A stretch of 64,000 bases of DNA from Paraburkholderia franconis. GTDB lineage: Bacteria; Pseudomonadota; Gammaproteobacteria; Burkholderiales; Burkholderiaceae. This document shows positions 1 through 8,688 of this stretch, piece by piece. Each line of letters starts with the position of its first letter. Within the stretch, counting starts at the first letter, position 1. Both the position numbers and the translations under genes were made by a program. Location of the stretch: contig NZ_WHNP01000006.1 in assembly GCF_009362735.1 (NCBI RefSeq), forward strand, positions 235,018 through 299,017, given 5' to 3'. The notes under the pieces are model-generated. The model had not been told where the DNA came from and did not search any database. It saw only the letters and a list, made by a program, of their open reading frames with translations.

Positions 1-1975
1 AGTCCTGCGGATCATTCAGGAAGAAGCGATGAAGGAAAACACCGCGGCGATCCACTGCCAGGTGCCCGTCGAAGTCACTGCCTTCCTGCTCAACGAAAAG
101 CGCTCGGAAATCAACAAGATCGAGTCGCGCTTCAAGGTCAACGTCGTGCTGGTGCCGAACAAGCACCTCGACACGCCGCATTACAAGCTCGAGCGTCTGC
201 GTCACGACGATGCGCGCCTCGACGATCCGCGCGCCTCGTGGAAGATGGCCGAAGAAGCCGCGCGCGAACTGGAATCGGAAACGGGCTACAGCAAGCGCGC
301 CGAGGACGTGAAACCGAAGCAGGAAGCGGCTGTGAAGGGCATCACGCCGGAGAAGCCGGCGCCGAGCGCCCCGGTCCGCACGCCGGCACCTGCAGCCCCT
401 GCCTCGGCCGAGATGAAGCCCGCGACGGGCGGCTTCGTCGGCTGGCTGAAGGGTCTGTTCGGCATGCAGCCGGCCGCGCCCGCACCGGCTCCAGCGCCCG
501 TCGAGAAGACGGCGAAGCCGGCGCGCGCCGAACGCACCGAGCGCACGGGCGAGCGCGGCGGCGACCGCAACCGCAACCGTCGCGGCGGCGCAGGCGGCCG
601 CGACTCGGCACGTGGCGAAGGCGCGGCAACGCAAGGCCGTCAGGGTCAGCCGTCGCAGCGTCGCGAGGAACGCGAACCGCGCGAAGCACGTGAACCGCGT
701 GGCGGCCGCGAGCAGCGGGAAGGCCGTGAAGCACGCGAGACGCGTCCGGAACGCGTCGAACGCGGTCAGGAGCGCGCGGAACGCACGGAAGCCGCCGAAA
801 ACGCGGCGCGTGGTGAGCGTCAGGAGCGCGGTGAGCGCCGCGAACGTGGCGAGCGCCCGGAACGCGGAGAACGCCGCAAGCCGCAGCAGGAAGCCGCTGA
901 AGCGCTGAACCAGAACGAAGCCCAGGCCGACGTCGCCGCACAGGCACAAGCGAGCCTGACGGGCGGCGCTGCCGCCGCCGAAGAAGCGCGTGACGGCGAA
1001 GAGCGTCGTCGCCGCCGCCGCGGTCGCCGCGGTGGCCGTCGCGAGCGCGACGAGGAAGGCGTGAACGTGAATACGGCAGCGGACGTGGCCGAAGCGGAAG
1101 GCGAAGCGGCGGCAGCCGCGTCGGCGGAAGCGCCTGTTCGCACGCCGGAGCACACGGGCCGTCATGAAGTGCAGCCTCAAGCAACGGCTCCCGCCGGGCA
1201 GGAATCTGCAGAAACCGTGAAGCCGGTCGAAGTCGTCGTGGCAGCTGTCGCGACGGGTGCGGCCGTGGTCAGCGAACTGCATGCGTCGGCCGAAACGCCG
1301 TCGCTCGCCGTCGAAAAGGCAGCAAAGGCAGAAGCCGTCGTGCCCGCCGATGAAACTCCCGCTGCGCCGCAGGCAGAACCCCAAGCGGCCACGCCCGCTG
1401 AGCCCGCAGCCGTCGAGCCGCAGGAAGCTGCGCCCGTGGCCCCTGCCGAGCCCGCTGTCGAAACCCCTGCGCCCGTTGAAGCCGCCCCGGCGGCCCCGTC
1501 CGCAGAGGCGCCCACGCCTGCCGCGGTCGAACCCGTCGCAGCCGAGCCCGTCGCCGAGCCGGTGGCAGCAACGCCTGCTGCTCCCGTCGCGCCCGCTACG
1601 GAAGCGGCGCCGCCGGTCGTCGAAGCACCCGTCGCAGCTCAGCCGGAAGTCGAGCCGGTCGCCGAGCCCGTCGCGCATGCGGCCCAACCGGAGCCGCAGC
1701 CGGCAGAAGCCGCACCTGTGACGACGGCCGCCGAATCGCACGGCGCCCGCACGAACGGAACGGCATCGGCTGGCCTGTCGGGCGAAGCGCTGAAGTCGAT
1801 GCTGGAAAGCGCCGGCCTCGTCTGGGTCAACACCGACTCCGACAAGCTGCGCGCCGCCCAGGAAGCCGCCGCGCAAGCCGTCAAGCCGGCGCGCGTGCCG
1901 CGCGAGCGCAAGCCGCTCCCGCCCGTGGACACGGCGCCGATGCAGCAGGTCGAGACGGTCAAGCATCCGCAGTAA
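1..1975 (+). CDS. rne: Ribonuclease E, C-terminal part (5' end outside window)
   Basis: The reading frame is already open at base 2 (VLRIIQEEAMKENTAAIHC), so the ATG at 29 is internal and the gene begins upstream of the window. About 657 residues are visible. The first ~100 match the end of the RNase E/G catalytic region (small-domain sequence VEVTAFLLNEKR and the KLERLRHDD stretch). The rest is low-complexity: Arg/Glu-rich blocks (about residues 160-350, including an RRRRRRGRRGGRR patch suited to RNA binding) and then a long Ala/Pro/Val/Glu tail ending in a short ordered-looking segment (SGEALKSMLESAGLVWVNTD). By family knowledge it is the endoribonuclease that initiates mRNA decay and rRNA/tRNA processing, with a disordered degradosome scaffold tail. 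A strong terminator follows 45 bp after the stop. Confidence 0.95.
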   Translation, partial: VLRIIQEEAMKENTAAIHCQVPVEVTAFLLNEKRSEINKIESRFKVNVVLVPNKHLDTPHYKLERLRHDDARLDDPRASWKMAEEAARELESETGYSKRAEDVKPKQEAAVKGITPEKPAPSAPVRTPAPAAPASAEMKPATGGFVGWLKGLFGMQPAAPAPAPAPVEKTAKPARAERTERTGERGGDRNRNRRGGAGGRDSARGEGAATQGRQGQPSQRREEREPREAREPRGGREQREGREARETRPERVERGQERAERTEAAENAARGERQERGERRERGERPERGERRKPQQEAAEALNQNEAQADVAAQAQASLTGGAAAAEEARDGEERRRRRRGRRGGRRERDEEGVNVNTAADVAEAEGEAAAAASAEAPVRTPEHTGRHEVQPQATAPAGQESAETVKPVEVVVAAVATGAAVVSELHASAETPSLAVEKAAKAEAVVPADETPAAPQAEPQAATPAEPAAVEPQEAAPVAPAEPAVETPAPVEAAPAAPSAEAPTPAAVEPVAAEPVAEPVAATPAAPVAPATEAAPPVVEAPVAAQPEVEPVAEPVAHAAQPEPQPAEAAPVTTAAESHGARTNGTASAGLSGEALKSMLESAGLVWVNTDSDKLRAAQEAAAQAVKPARVPRERKPLPPVDTAPMQQVETVKHPQ

Positions 1976-2019
1976 GCGGTCGCTAACCCAGTCTGCGCGG
2001 CAACGCCAGGCACCCGAAA

Positions 2020-2046
2020 AGCCCGCCTCCAAGGCGGGCTTTTTGT
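2020..2046 (+). terminator. Rho-independent terminator of rne
   Basis: A 9-bp stem AGCCCGCCT / AGGCGGGCT with a 3-nt loop is followed by TTTTG, 45 bp after the rne stop codon. Confidence 0.9.
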
Positions 2047-2135
2047 TGCCCGTCGTACCGCTACCGCGCGTTCACCCTACTGTGACCGATAAGGCCTTCC
2101 GCTAGAATGAAGACTGATATTTCAGAAACGTCATC

Positions 2136-3248
2136 ATGTCCCGACGCATCATTCCCGTTGCCGATGTCAGTGCCATTCCGAACGTTGCCGGCCCCGCTCG
2201 CGTGCCGCGCGGCGAATTGACGGATACGCTGTCGCGCCCGCTGCGCGATCTGCGCATCTCGGTGACGGACCGCTGCAACTTCCGGTGCGTCTACTGCATG
2301 CCGCGCGCGGTGTTCAACAAGGACTACCCGTTCCTGCCGCACAGCGCGCTGTTGACGTTCGAGGAAATCGAGCGCATCGCGGCGATTTTCGTTGCACATG
2401 GCGTCGGAAAAATCCGCCTGACGGGTGGCGAGCCGCTGCTGCGCAAGAACCTGGAATTTCTGATCGAGCGCCTCGCCCGGATGACGACGGCGGCCGGCAA
2501 ACCGCTCGATCTCACGCTGACCACCAACGGTTCGCTGCTCGCGCGCAAGGCGCGCAGCCTGAAAGACGCCGGCCTGAACCGCGTGACCGTCAGCCTCGAT
2601 GCGCTCGACGATGCGCTATTTCGCCGCATGAACGATGCCGATTTCGCGGTGCGCGACGTGCTCGAAGGCATCGACGTCGCGCAATCGGTCGGCCTGACGC
2701 CGCTGAAGCTCAACATGGTCGTCAAGCGCGGCACGAACGACGGCGAGATCGTGCCGATGGCGCGGCATTTCAAAGGCTCGGGCGCCGTGCTGCGGTTCAT
2801 CGAATACATGGACGTCGGCACGTCGAATGGCTGGAACATGACGGAAGTGCTGCCGTCGGCGGAAGTTATCGCGCGGATCAGCGAGCACGACCCGCTGATG
2901 CCGCTCGAATCGCACAGCGCGGCCGAAACCGCGCAGCGCTGGGGCTACGCGGACGGCACGGGCGAAATCGGCGTGATCTCGAGCGTGACGCGCGCCTTCT
3001 GCGGGACTTGCACGCGAGCGCGGCTCTCGACGGAAGGCAAGGTCTATCTGTGCTTGTTCGCGTCGTCGGGCCACGACCTGCGCGCGCTCGTGCGTAACGG
3101 CACGAGCGACGAAGGCATCGCCACCGCCATCGCCAACATCTGGCACGCGCGCGGCGACCGCTACTCGCAACTGCGCGGCAGCGCGAGTGCGACATCGATC
3201 GCTTCGGCGGCAGAACGGCGTGTCGAAATGTCGTACATCGGCGGGTGA
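2136..3248 (+). CDS. moaA: GTP 3',8-cyclase MoaA (radical SAM)
   Basis: 370 residues. It catalyses the first step of molybdenum cofactor synthesis, converting GTP to 3',8-cyclo-GTP, which MoaC then converts to cPMP. The N-terminal radical-SAM cluster motif CNFRCVYC is at about residues 48-55, followed by the SAM-binding [11 protein letters not shown]. The C-terminal cluster is seen as CGTCTRARL and a further Cys in VYLCLF. The protein ends in Gly-Gly, as MoaA requires for activity. The N-terminus has about 35 extra residues before the RPLRDLRIS core. It overlaps the mobA start by 4 bp, so the two are probably translationally coupled. A weak sigma-70-like -10 (TAGAAT, 2103-2108) lies upstream. 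Confidence 0.97.
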   Translation: MSRRIIPVADVSAIPNVAGPARVPRGELTDTLSRPLRDLRISVTDRCNFRCVYCMPRAVFNKDYPFLPHSALLTFEEIERIAAIFVAHGVGKIRLTGGEPLLRKNLEFLIERLARMTTAAGKPLDLTLTTNGSLLARKARSLKDAGLNRVTVSLDALDDALFRRMNDADFAVRDVLEGIDVAQSVGLTPLKLNMVVKRGTNDGEIVPMARHFKGSGAVLRFIEYMDVGTSNGWNMTEVLPSAEVIARISEHDPLMPLESHSAAETAQRWGYADGTGEIGVISSVTRAFCGTCTRARLSTEGKVYLCLFASSGHDLRALVRNGTSDEGIATAIANIWHARGDRYSQLRGSASATSIASAAERRVEMSYIGG

Positions 3249-3877
3249 ATCCGCGCACCCTCATGACGGTTTCCCGGGACGACATCACCGGCCTGCTGCT
3301 CGCCGGCGGACGCGGCATGCGCATGGGCGGCGCCGACAAGGGCCTGCAGACGCTGCACGGCGAGCCGCTCGCGCTGCATGTGCTCAGGCGTCTCGCGCCG
3401 CAGACGGGGCCACTGCTGATCAGCGCGAACCGCCACATGCCGCGCTACGAGGCGCTCGGCGCGCCCTTTCACGCGAAAGTCATCGGCGATACGCTGCCCG
3501 ATTTTCCCGGCCCGCTCGCCGGTCTGCTCGCGGGTTTGCGCGCGGCGCGCACGCCGTTCGTGCTGTCGGCGCCTTGTGATACGCCGGGCTTGCCCGACGA
3601 TCTCGCCGAACGCCTCGCGTCCGCGCTCGACACACAACACGCTGACATCGCCACCGTCACCACCACGGACGCCCTGGGCAATACGTCGATCCATCCCGTG
3701 TTCGCGCTGCTGCGCACGTCGCTCGCCGACGACCTCGAAGGCTGTCTGCAAGCGGGTGAGCGCAAGGTCCGCACGTGGTACGCGCGCCACAAGGCCGTCG
3801 AAGTCGCCTTTCCGGATGAGCGCACGTTTTACAATATCAATTCATTGCAGGAACTTGCCGACCTCGAACGACGTTGA
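3245..3877 (+). CDS. mobA: Molybdenum cofactor guanylyltransferase MobA
   Basis: 210 residues. MobA attaches GMP to Mo-molybdopterin to make the bis-MGD form used by DMSO-reductase-family enzymes. The nucleotide-binding signature [17 protein letters not shown] is near the N-terminus and the CDTPGLP segment gives the metal-binding Asp. The GTG at 3245 overlaps the moaA stop. An ATG at 3263 (MTVSRDD) is an equally possible start, leaving 204 residues. It sits between moaA and moeA as part of a Moco operon. Confidence 0.95.
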   Translation: MNPRTLMTVSRDDITGLLLAGGRGMRMGGADKGLQTLHGEPLALHVLRRLAPQTGPLLISANRHMPRYEALGAPFHAKVIGDTLPDFPGPLAGLLAGLRAARTPFVLSAPCDTPGLPDDLAERLASALDTQHADIATVTTTDALGNTSIHPVFALLRTSLADDLEGCLQAGERKVRTWYARHKAVEVAFPDERTFYNINSLQELADLERR

Positions 3878-3946
3878 AGGTTTCTGCCGTCATTTGCCGC
3901 GATCGCCCGGCCGCCGCACCGCATCCCGTCGCGACGCTCCCCTTTC

Positions 3947-5242
3947 ATGACCACGCTGAACGAAACCTCGAGTTGCGTCGCACAGTACGACGCCCAAGCC
4001 TTGCCGGTGTCCGCCGCACAGGCGATCGTCCGCGAATGGGCCACGCCCGTCACCACCATTGAACGGGTCCCGCTGCACGACGCGCTGAACCGCGTGCTCG
4101 CGCAGGACATCGTGTCGCCCATCGCCGTGCCCGCGCACGACAACTCCGCGATGGACGGCTACGCGTTCTCCAGCGCTGCGCTCGGCGGCGTGGCGAGTGA
4201 GATTGCGTTGAGCGTCGCGGGCAAGGCGCTCGCGGGTCATCCGTTCACTGGCGAGATCGCCGCCACGCAATGCGTGCGCGTGATGACGGGCGCGACGATG
4301 CCCCCCGGCTGCGACACTGTCGTGCCGCAAGAGAACGTCGCGCGCGACGACGACACGATCCGTTTCTCCACGCTGACATTGAAGGCGGGCGCGAACCGCC
4401 GCCTCGCGGGCGAAGATCTCGCGCGCGGCGCAGTCGCGCTGAAGGCGGGCCGCATCGTGCGCGCATCGGACCTCGGGCTGCTGGCGTCGCTCGGCATCGG
4501 CGAGATGCCCGTGCGGCGGCGCCTGCGCGTCGCGTTCTTTTCGACGGGCGACGAGCTGCGCTCGATCGGCCAGCCGCTCGATGCGGGCTGCGTCTACGAC
4601 AGCAACCGCTATACGCTGTTCGCGATGCTCAAGCGTCTGCATCTCGATCCCATCGATCTCGGCGTGATCCGCGACGAGCCCGCCGCGCTCGAAGACGCGT
4701 TGCGCACGGCTGCGGCGAGTGCCGATGTCGTGATAACCTCCGGCGGCGTTTCCGTCGGTGAAGCCGATCTGACCAGGCAGATGCTGCGCGTGCTCGGCGA
4801 CGTCGCGTTCTGGAGTCTCGCGATGCGCCCGGGCCGACCGCTCGCGTTCGGCCGCATCTGGTCGGGCGGCAAGCCCGGCGTGGGCGAGCCGGCCATATTC
4901 TTCGGCTTGCCCGGCAATCCCGTCGCGGTGATGGCGACGTTCTACCAGATCGTGCGCGAAGTGCTGCTGCTGATGTCCGGCGCGAACGTGACCGCGCCTG
5001 CACAGGTCCGCGCGGCGTGCCGCCAGCCGATCCGCAAGCGGCCGGGCCGCACCGAGTTCCAGCGCGGCGTCGCCGAACGCGACGCGCAAGGAGAGTGGCA
5101 CGTCACGCCGACGGGCTCGCAAGGCTCCGGCGTACTCAGTTCGATGAGCGAAGCAAACTGCTTCATCGTGCTTGCCCACGAACAGGCCGACCTCGATCCG
5201 GGCGACGCCGTCGACATCATGCTGTTCGACGGCCTCATCTGA
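3947..5242 (+). CDS. moeA: Molybdopterin molybdenumtransferase MoeA
   Basis: 431 residues, the normal length for the family. MoeA inserts molybdate into adenylated molybdopterin. Visible landmarks are the PAHDNSAMDGYAF motif near residues 63-75, the VRVMTGATMPPGCDTVV stretch, the MoCF-binding fold with FSTGDELR and TSGGVSVGEADLT, and FGLPGNPVAVMATF. The start ATG at 3947 follows a 69-bp gap after mobA. The gene closes the moaA-mobA-moeA set; the matching mog lies at 49.0 kb. Confidence 0.96.
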   Translation: MTTLNETSSCVAQYDAQALPVSAAQAIVREWATPVTTIERVPLHDALNRVLAQDIVSPIAVPAHDNSAMDGYAFSSAALGGVASEIALSVAGKALAGHPFTGEIAATQCVRVMTGATMPPGCDTVVPQENVARDDDTIRFSTLTLKAGANRRLAGEDLARGAVALKAGRIVRASDLGLLASLGIGEMPVRRRLRVAFFSTGDELRSIGQPLDAGCVYDSNRYTLFAMLKRLHLDPIDLGVIRDEPAALEDALRTAAASADVVITSGGVSVGEADLTRQMLRVLGDVAFWSLAMRPGRPLAFGRIWSGGKPGVGEPAIFFGLPGNPVAVMATFYQIVREVLLLMSGANVTAPAQVRAACRQPIRKRPGRTEFQRGVAERDAQGEWHVTPTGSQGSGVLSSMSEANCFIVLAHEQADLDPGDAVDIMLFDGLI

Positions 5243-5299
5243 GCGAGCACGGCCGGCATGCTTTTCACGCAATCCAATACGACTACGGGTTTGACTTAT

Positions 5300-5575
5300 A
5301 TGAAAAAACAGATCTCGTTCATTGCACCGGGGCAAACCGCAAAGGCACTGATCCTCGTGTACCTGACGTTCAGCGTGCCGATCGTTCTGCTCGGCGTGCT
5401 GGTTGCGTTCATCCGTTACGGGTCGATGGAACTGAGCACGGTGTTCAGCGCGCTGCTGCTTAACGCGATTCTGGGTTTCATCCTGCTGTGGATTGCGTGC
5501 CACGCGTACAACTGGGTGGCGTCACGCTTCGGCGGCATTGAAATCCAGCTGAGCGACGTGCCGGAGGAAGCATGA
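5300..5575 (+). CDS. Small two-helix membrane protein, unknown function
   Basis: 91 residues from the ATG at 5300 (MKKQISF); an in-frame upstream ATG at 5258 would add 14 residues with no obvious ribosome site. Two hydrophobic segments are seen, about residues 15-36 and 45-68, with a polar C-terminus ending EIQLSDVPEEA. Its stop overlaps the ATG of the acetyltransferase at 5572, so the two are probably co-translated. I recognise no catalytic motif. Conserved small membrane proteins of this shape are common in Burkholderiaceae, but I cannot assign a role. Confidence 0.75.
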   Translation: MKKQISFIAPGQTAKALILVYLTFSVPIVLLGVLVAFIRYGSMELSTVFSALLLNAILGFILLWIACHAYNWVASRFGGIEIQLSDVPEEA

Positions 5576-6060
5576 TGTCAGCGACGATCCGCGCAGCCAC
5601 GCCCGCCGACGTCGGCGCGATGCTCGCACTGATGCGCGAACTGGCCGAGTTCGAAAAGCTCACGCATCTGTTCATCGCGACCGAGGAAGGCGTGCACGAT
5701 GCGCTGTTCGGCGCGCGCCCTTCGGCGGAAGCGCTCGTCGCCGACCGCGACGGCAAGATCATCGGCTACGCGCTCTTCTTCCACAACTACTCGACGTTCC
5801 TCGGACGCCGCGGGCTGTATCTCGAAGACCTGTACGTGCAGCCCGCCGAGCGCGGCACGGGTCTGGGCTCAACGATGCTGCGTCATCTGGCGGCATTGGC
5901 CGTCGAGCGGCAATGCGGGCGGTTCGAATGGTCGGTGCTGGACTGGAATCAGACCGCCATCGACTTCTATCAGAAGATGGGCGCGACCGTGTTGCCGGAC
6001 TGGCGCATCGTGCGCGTGACGGGCGACGCGCTCGAACAACTTGCATCGAGCGCGGGCTGA
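5572..6060 (+). CDS. GNAT-family N-acetyltransferase
   Basis: 162 residues with the GNAT fold. The acetyl-CoA pyrophosphate-binding motif A is seen as VQPAERGTGLGSTML, preceded by the strand RRGLYLEDLYV, and motif B has WSVLDWNQTAIDFYQKMGA. The pattern resembles diamine N-acetyltransferase/SAT-like proteins (EKLTHLF near the N-terminus, GLYLEDLYV core). The substrate is not deducible. It overlaps the preceding small membrane protein by 4 bp and is convergent with rmuC. Confidence 0.88.
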   Translation: MMSATIRAATPADVGAMLALMRELAEFEKLTHLFIATEEGVHDALFGARPSAEALVADRDGKIIGYALFFHNYSTFLGRRGLYLEDLYVQPAERGTGLGSTMLRHLAALAVERQCGRFEWSVLDWNQTAIDFYQKMGATVLPDWRIVRVTGDALEQLASSAG

Positions 6061-6080
6061 TCCGCTGTCTGCATGGCCGT

Positions 6081-6122
6081 GAATCAGAAATCGCGAATCA
6101 GAAATCGATATTGAGAAATCGC
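6081..6122. repeat. Three imperfect 14-bp tandem copies (ATCAGAAATCGC type)
   Basis: GAATCAGAAATCGC (6081-6094), GAATCAGAAATCGA (6095-6108) and TATTGAGAAATCGC (6109-6122) follow each other directly in the spacer between the convergent acetyltransferase and rmuC genes. Confidence 0.7.
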
Positions 6123-6151
6123 GAGGCATAACCGATCCGGCGATGCCTCGC
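6121..6151. terminator. Intergenic hairpin between convergent genes (possible terminator)
   Basis: A 9-bp perfect stem GCGAGGCAT / ATGCCTCGC with a 13-nt loop, just before the rmuC stop. There is no U-run on either side, so a role as an intrinsic terminator is uncertain. Confidence 0.4.
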
Positions 6152-6165
6152 CCGCTTTCCCTCCG

Positions 6166-7650
6166 TCAAGACTCGTCGGCATCCGCACCGGATAGCGAAT
6201 CCCCGAGCAGCCCCGCCGCCCGTTCTTCAGGCAACGCCTCCACATCGCGAAGCTTGCGGTTCATCTGGCGCGTGCGCACTTCCGCGGCCTCGATCGATCG
6301 CGTGACCGTTTCGAGCTGCGACTTGGTCTTCGCGAGCACGTCGCCGAACTTGCCGAACTCGGTCTTCACGGCGCCCAGCACCTGCCACACTTCGCTCGAA
6401 CGCTTCTCGATGGCGAGCGTGCGGAATCCCATCTGCAAGCTGTTCAGCAGCGCCGTCAGCGTAGTCGGCCCCGCAATCGTCACGCGATAGTCGCGCTGCA
6501 ACAGATCGCTGAGCCCCGGACGGCGCAGGATTTCCGCGTACAGCCCTTCCGTCGGCAGGAACAGCAGCGCGAAGTCCGTCGTATGCGGCGGCGACACGTA
6601 CTTCTCCGCAATCGTCTTCGCTTCCGCGCGAATCCGCCCTTCCAGCGCGCGCGACGCCTCTTCGACCGCGACGGGATCGGCGCGCTCCTGCGCTTCGATC
6701 AGACGTTCATAGTCCTCACGCGGAAACTTCGCATCGATAGGCAGCCACACTGGCGTGGCAGCCGCTTCCGGCGACGGTTGACGCCCCGGCAGCTTGATCG
6801 CGAACTCGACGCGGTCGTTGCTCTTCGGAATCGTCGCGATGTTCTTTGCGTACTGATCGGACGTCAGGATCTGTTCGAGCAACGCTTCGAGTTGCACTTC
6901 GCCCCACGTGCCGCGCGTCTTTACGTTCGTCAGAACCTTCTTCAGATCGCCTACGCCCGCCGCCAGCGTCTGCATTTCGCCGAGACCGCGATGCACCTGT
7001 TCGAGACGATCGGACACGAGCTTGAACGATTCGCCGAGCCGCTGCTCGAGCGTTGCGTGCAGCTTTTCGTCGACGGTGCGGCGCATTTCTTCGAGCTTCG
7101 TCGCGTTGTTGGTCTCGATGTCCTTCAGACGCTGTTCGATGGTCGTGCGCACTTCCGCGAAGCGCCGGTCGTTCGCTTCCGTGACCTGCGACAGTTGATG
7201 CTGCAACGTTTCGCCGAAACGCCTCAACGTCATGCCCTGTTCGTCGCGCGCCTGCTGTGCCTGCTGCTGCAAGCTCTGACGCACGGCGTCGAGCTGTTGC
7301 GCGTTGGTCTCGGTGAGCTTGACGAGCTGCTGCGCAAAGCCGTCGATCTTGCCGGCCTGCACCGTCGTCATGCTCGTGAACTGCGATGCGAGCGTTTGCT
7401 GGAACTGCGAAAAGCCGCCGCTCAGTTCGGTGCGCGACACGCGCGCGGTTTCGGAAATCTCGCTGCGCAACTCACGTTCGAGCCGCTCGGCCGAGCGCGC
7501 CTGCACGGCCGCAGCCGCCTCCAGGCGCTCGCCGAGTTCGGCAAAATGCATCAGCTGGTGCGCATCATTGCTGCCGCGCATCAGCATCACCAGCGCGATC
7601 ACCAGCGCGACGGCCAGAACGGCGACAGCCGCAATCAACACCATCGTCAT
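6166..7650 (-). CDS. rmuC: DNA recombination protein RmuC
   Basis: 494 residues. An N-terminal membrane anchor (about residues 3-23, VLIAAVAVLAVALVIALVML) is followed by a long coiled coil (about 40-230) and the RmuC nuclease-like domain (about 235-440) with the core GDLKKVLTNVKTRGTWGEV and FLPTEGLYAEIL. By family knowledge RmuC limits recombination at inverted repeats. The start ATG overlaps the stop of the upstream dehydrogenase gene by 4 bp, so both are in one operon. Confidence 0.95.
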   Translation of the reverse strand: MTMVLIAAVAVLAVALVIALVMLMRGSNDAHQLMHFAELGERLEAAAAVQARSAERLERELRSEISETARVSRTELSGGFSQFQQTLASQFTSMTTVQAGKIDGFAQQLVKLTETNAQQLDAVRQSLQQQAQQARDEQGMTLRRFGETLQHQLSQVTEANDRRFAEVRTTIEQRLKDIETNNATKLEEMRRTVDEKLHATLEQRLGESFKLVSDRLEQVHRGLGEMQTLAAGVGDLKKVLTNVKTRGTWGEVQLEALLEQILTSDQYAKNIATIPKSNDRVEFAIKLPGRQPSPEAAATPVWLPIDAKFPREDYERLIEAQERADPVAVEEASRALEGRIRAEAKTIAEKYVSPPHTTDFALLFLPTEGLYAEILRRPGLSDLLQRDYRVTIAGPTTLTALLNSLQMGFRTLAIEKRSSEVWQVLGAVKTEFGKFGDVLAKTKSQLETVTRSIEAAEVRTRQMNRKLRDVEALPEERAAGLLGDSLSGADADES

Positions 7651-8642
7651 GAGCGCGCCTTCCCGATCACGTCAGGGTTGATCGGATTCGGCGGACGCCC
7701 TGCGCGCGGACCAACGCCGAGCGCCGCGATCAGATTGTCGGCGGCGAGATTGGCCATCGCGCGACGCGTCGCTTCCGTCGCGCTCGCTATGTGCGGCGTC
7801 AGCACGACGTTCGGCACCGTCAGCAACGCCGGATTCACTTGCGGCTCGCCTTCGAACACATCGAGGCCGGCAGCGCCGATGCGCTTCTCGCGCAGCGCAA
7901 CGGCGAGCGCAGCGTCGTCGACGATGCCGCCGCGCGCGATATTCGTGAGCGTCGCTGTCGGCTTCATCAGCGCGAGTTCGGCAGCGCCGATCGTGTGATG
8001 GCTTTGCGCCGTGTACGGCAGCACGAGCACGACGTGATCGGCGCGCCGCAGCAGCTCTTCCTTCGACACGAATTGCGCATTCAGTTCGGCCTCGATCTCG
8101 GGCGCGACACGCGAGCGGTTGTGATAGATCACGTTCATGCTGAAGCCGCGCGCGCGACGAGCAAGCGCCTGCCCGATGCGCCCCATGCCGATCACGCCGA
8201 GCGTCGAGCCGTAGATATCCGAGCCGAGAAAGCCGTCGTACGACCACTTCTCCCACTTGCCCGCGCGCAGCCAGTGCTCCGATTCCGCGATGCGGCGCGC
8301 GGTCGCCATCATCAGCGCCCAGCCGAAATCGGCCGTCGATTCGTTGAGCACGTCGGGCGTGTTCGTGCCGAGCACGTTCGCCGCGTTGAACGCCGCCATG
8401 TCGAAGTTGTTGTAGCCGACGGCCATGTTCGACACCACGCGCAGTTTCGGCGCCGCGCGGAGCACGGACGTGTCGATGATGTCGCCCGCCGTCAGCGCAC
8501 CGTCCTTGTCGGCGATCCGGCGCTTCAGTTCGTCGGTGGGGAGCACGTCACCGTCGTTCCAGTCGACTTCGAAGTGCTGCTTGAGCCGCTCGATCACATC
8601 CGGAAAGATGGGACGCGCAACCAGGACCTTTTGCATTGCCAT
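7647..8642 (-). CDS. NAD(P)-dependent 2-hydroxyacid dehydrogenase (glyoxylate/hydroxypyruvate reductase type)
   Basis: 331 residues of the D-isomer-specific 2-hydroxyacid dehydrogenase family. The Rossmann motif LGVIGMGRIGQALARRA is about residue 150-166. The catalytic Arg (NIARGGIVDD), Glu (GLDVFEGEP) and His (LTPHIASAT) are all present. The closest functional classes are glyoxylate reductase, hydroxypyruvate reductase and 2-ketogluconate reductase (GhrB-like); sequence alone does not separate them. An alternative start is Met3. It is translationally coupled to rmuC and follows the antiporter gene by 46 bp. Confidence 0.9.
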   Translation of the reverse strand: MAMQKVLVARPIFPDVIERLKQHFEVDWNDGDVLPTDELKRRIADKDGALTAGDIIDTSVLRAAPKLRVVSNMAVGYNNFDMAAFNAANVLGTNTPDVLNESTADFGWALMMATARRIAESEHWLRAGKWEKWSYDGFLGSDIYGSTLGVIGMGRIGQALARRARGFSMNVIYHNRSRVAPEIEAELNAQFVSKEELLRRADHVVLVLPYTAQSHHTIGAAELALMKPTATLTNIARGGIVDDAALAVALREKRIGAAGLDVFEGEPQVNPALLTVPNVVLTPHIASATEATRRAMANLAADNLIAALGVGPRAGRPPNPINPDVIGKARS

Positions 8643-8688
8643 TCTCCGAGTATCAGCCCGCGACGCGCGGATGTCGGCGCGCGCGGCG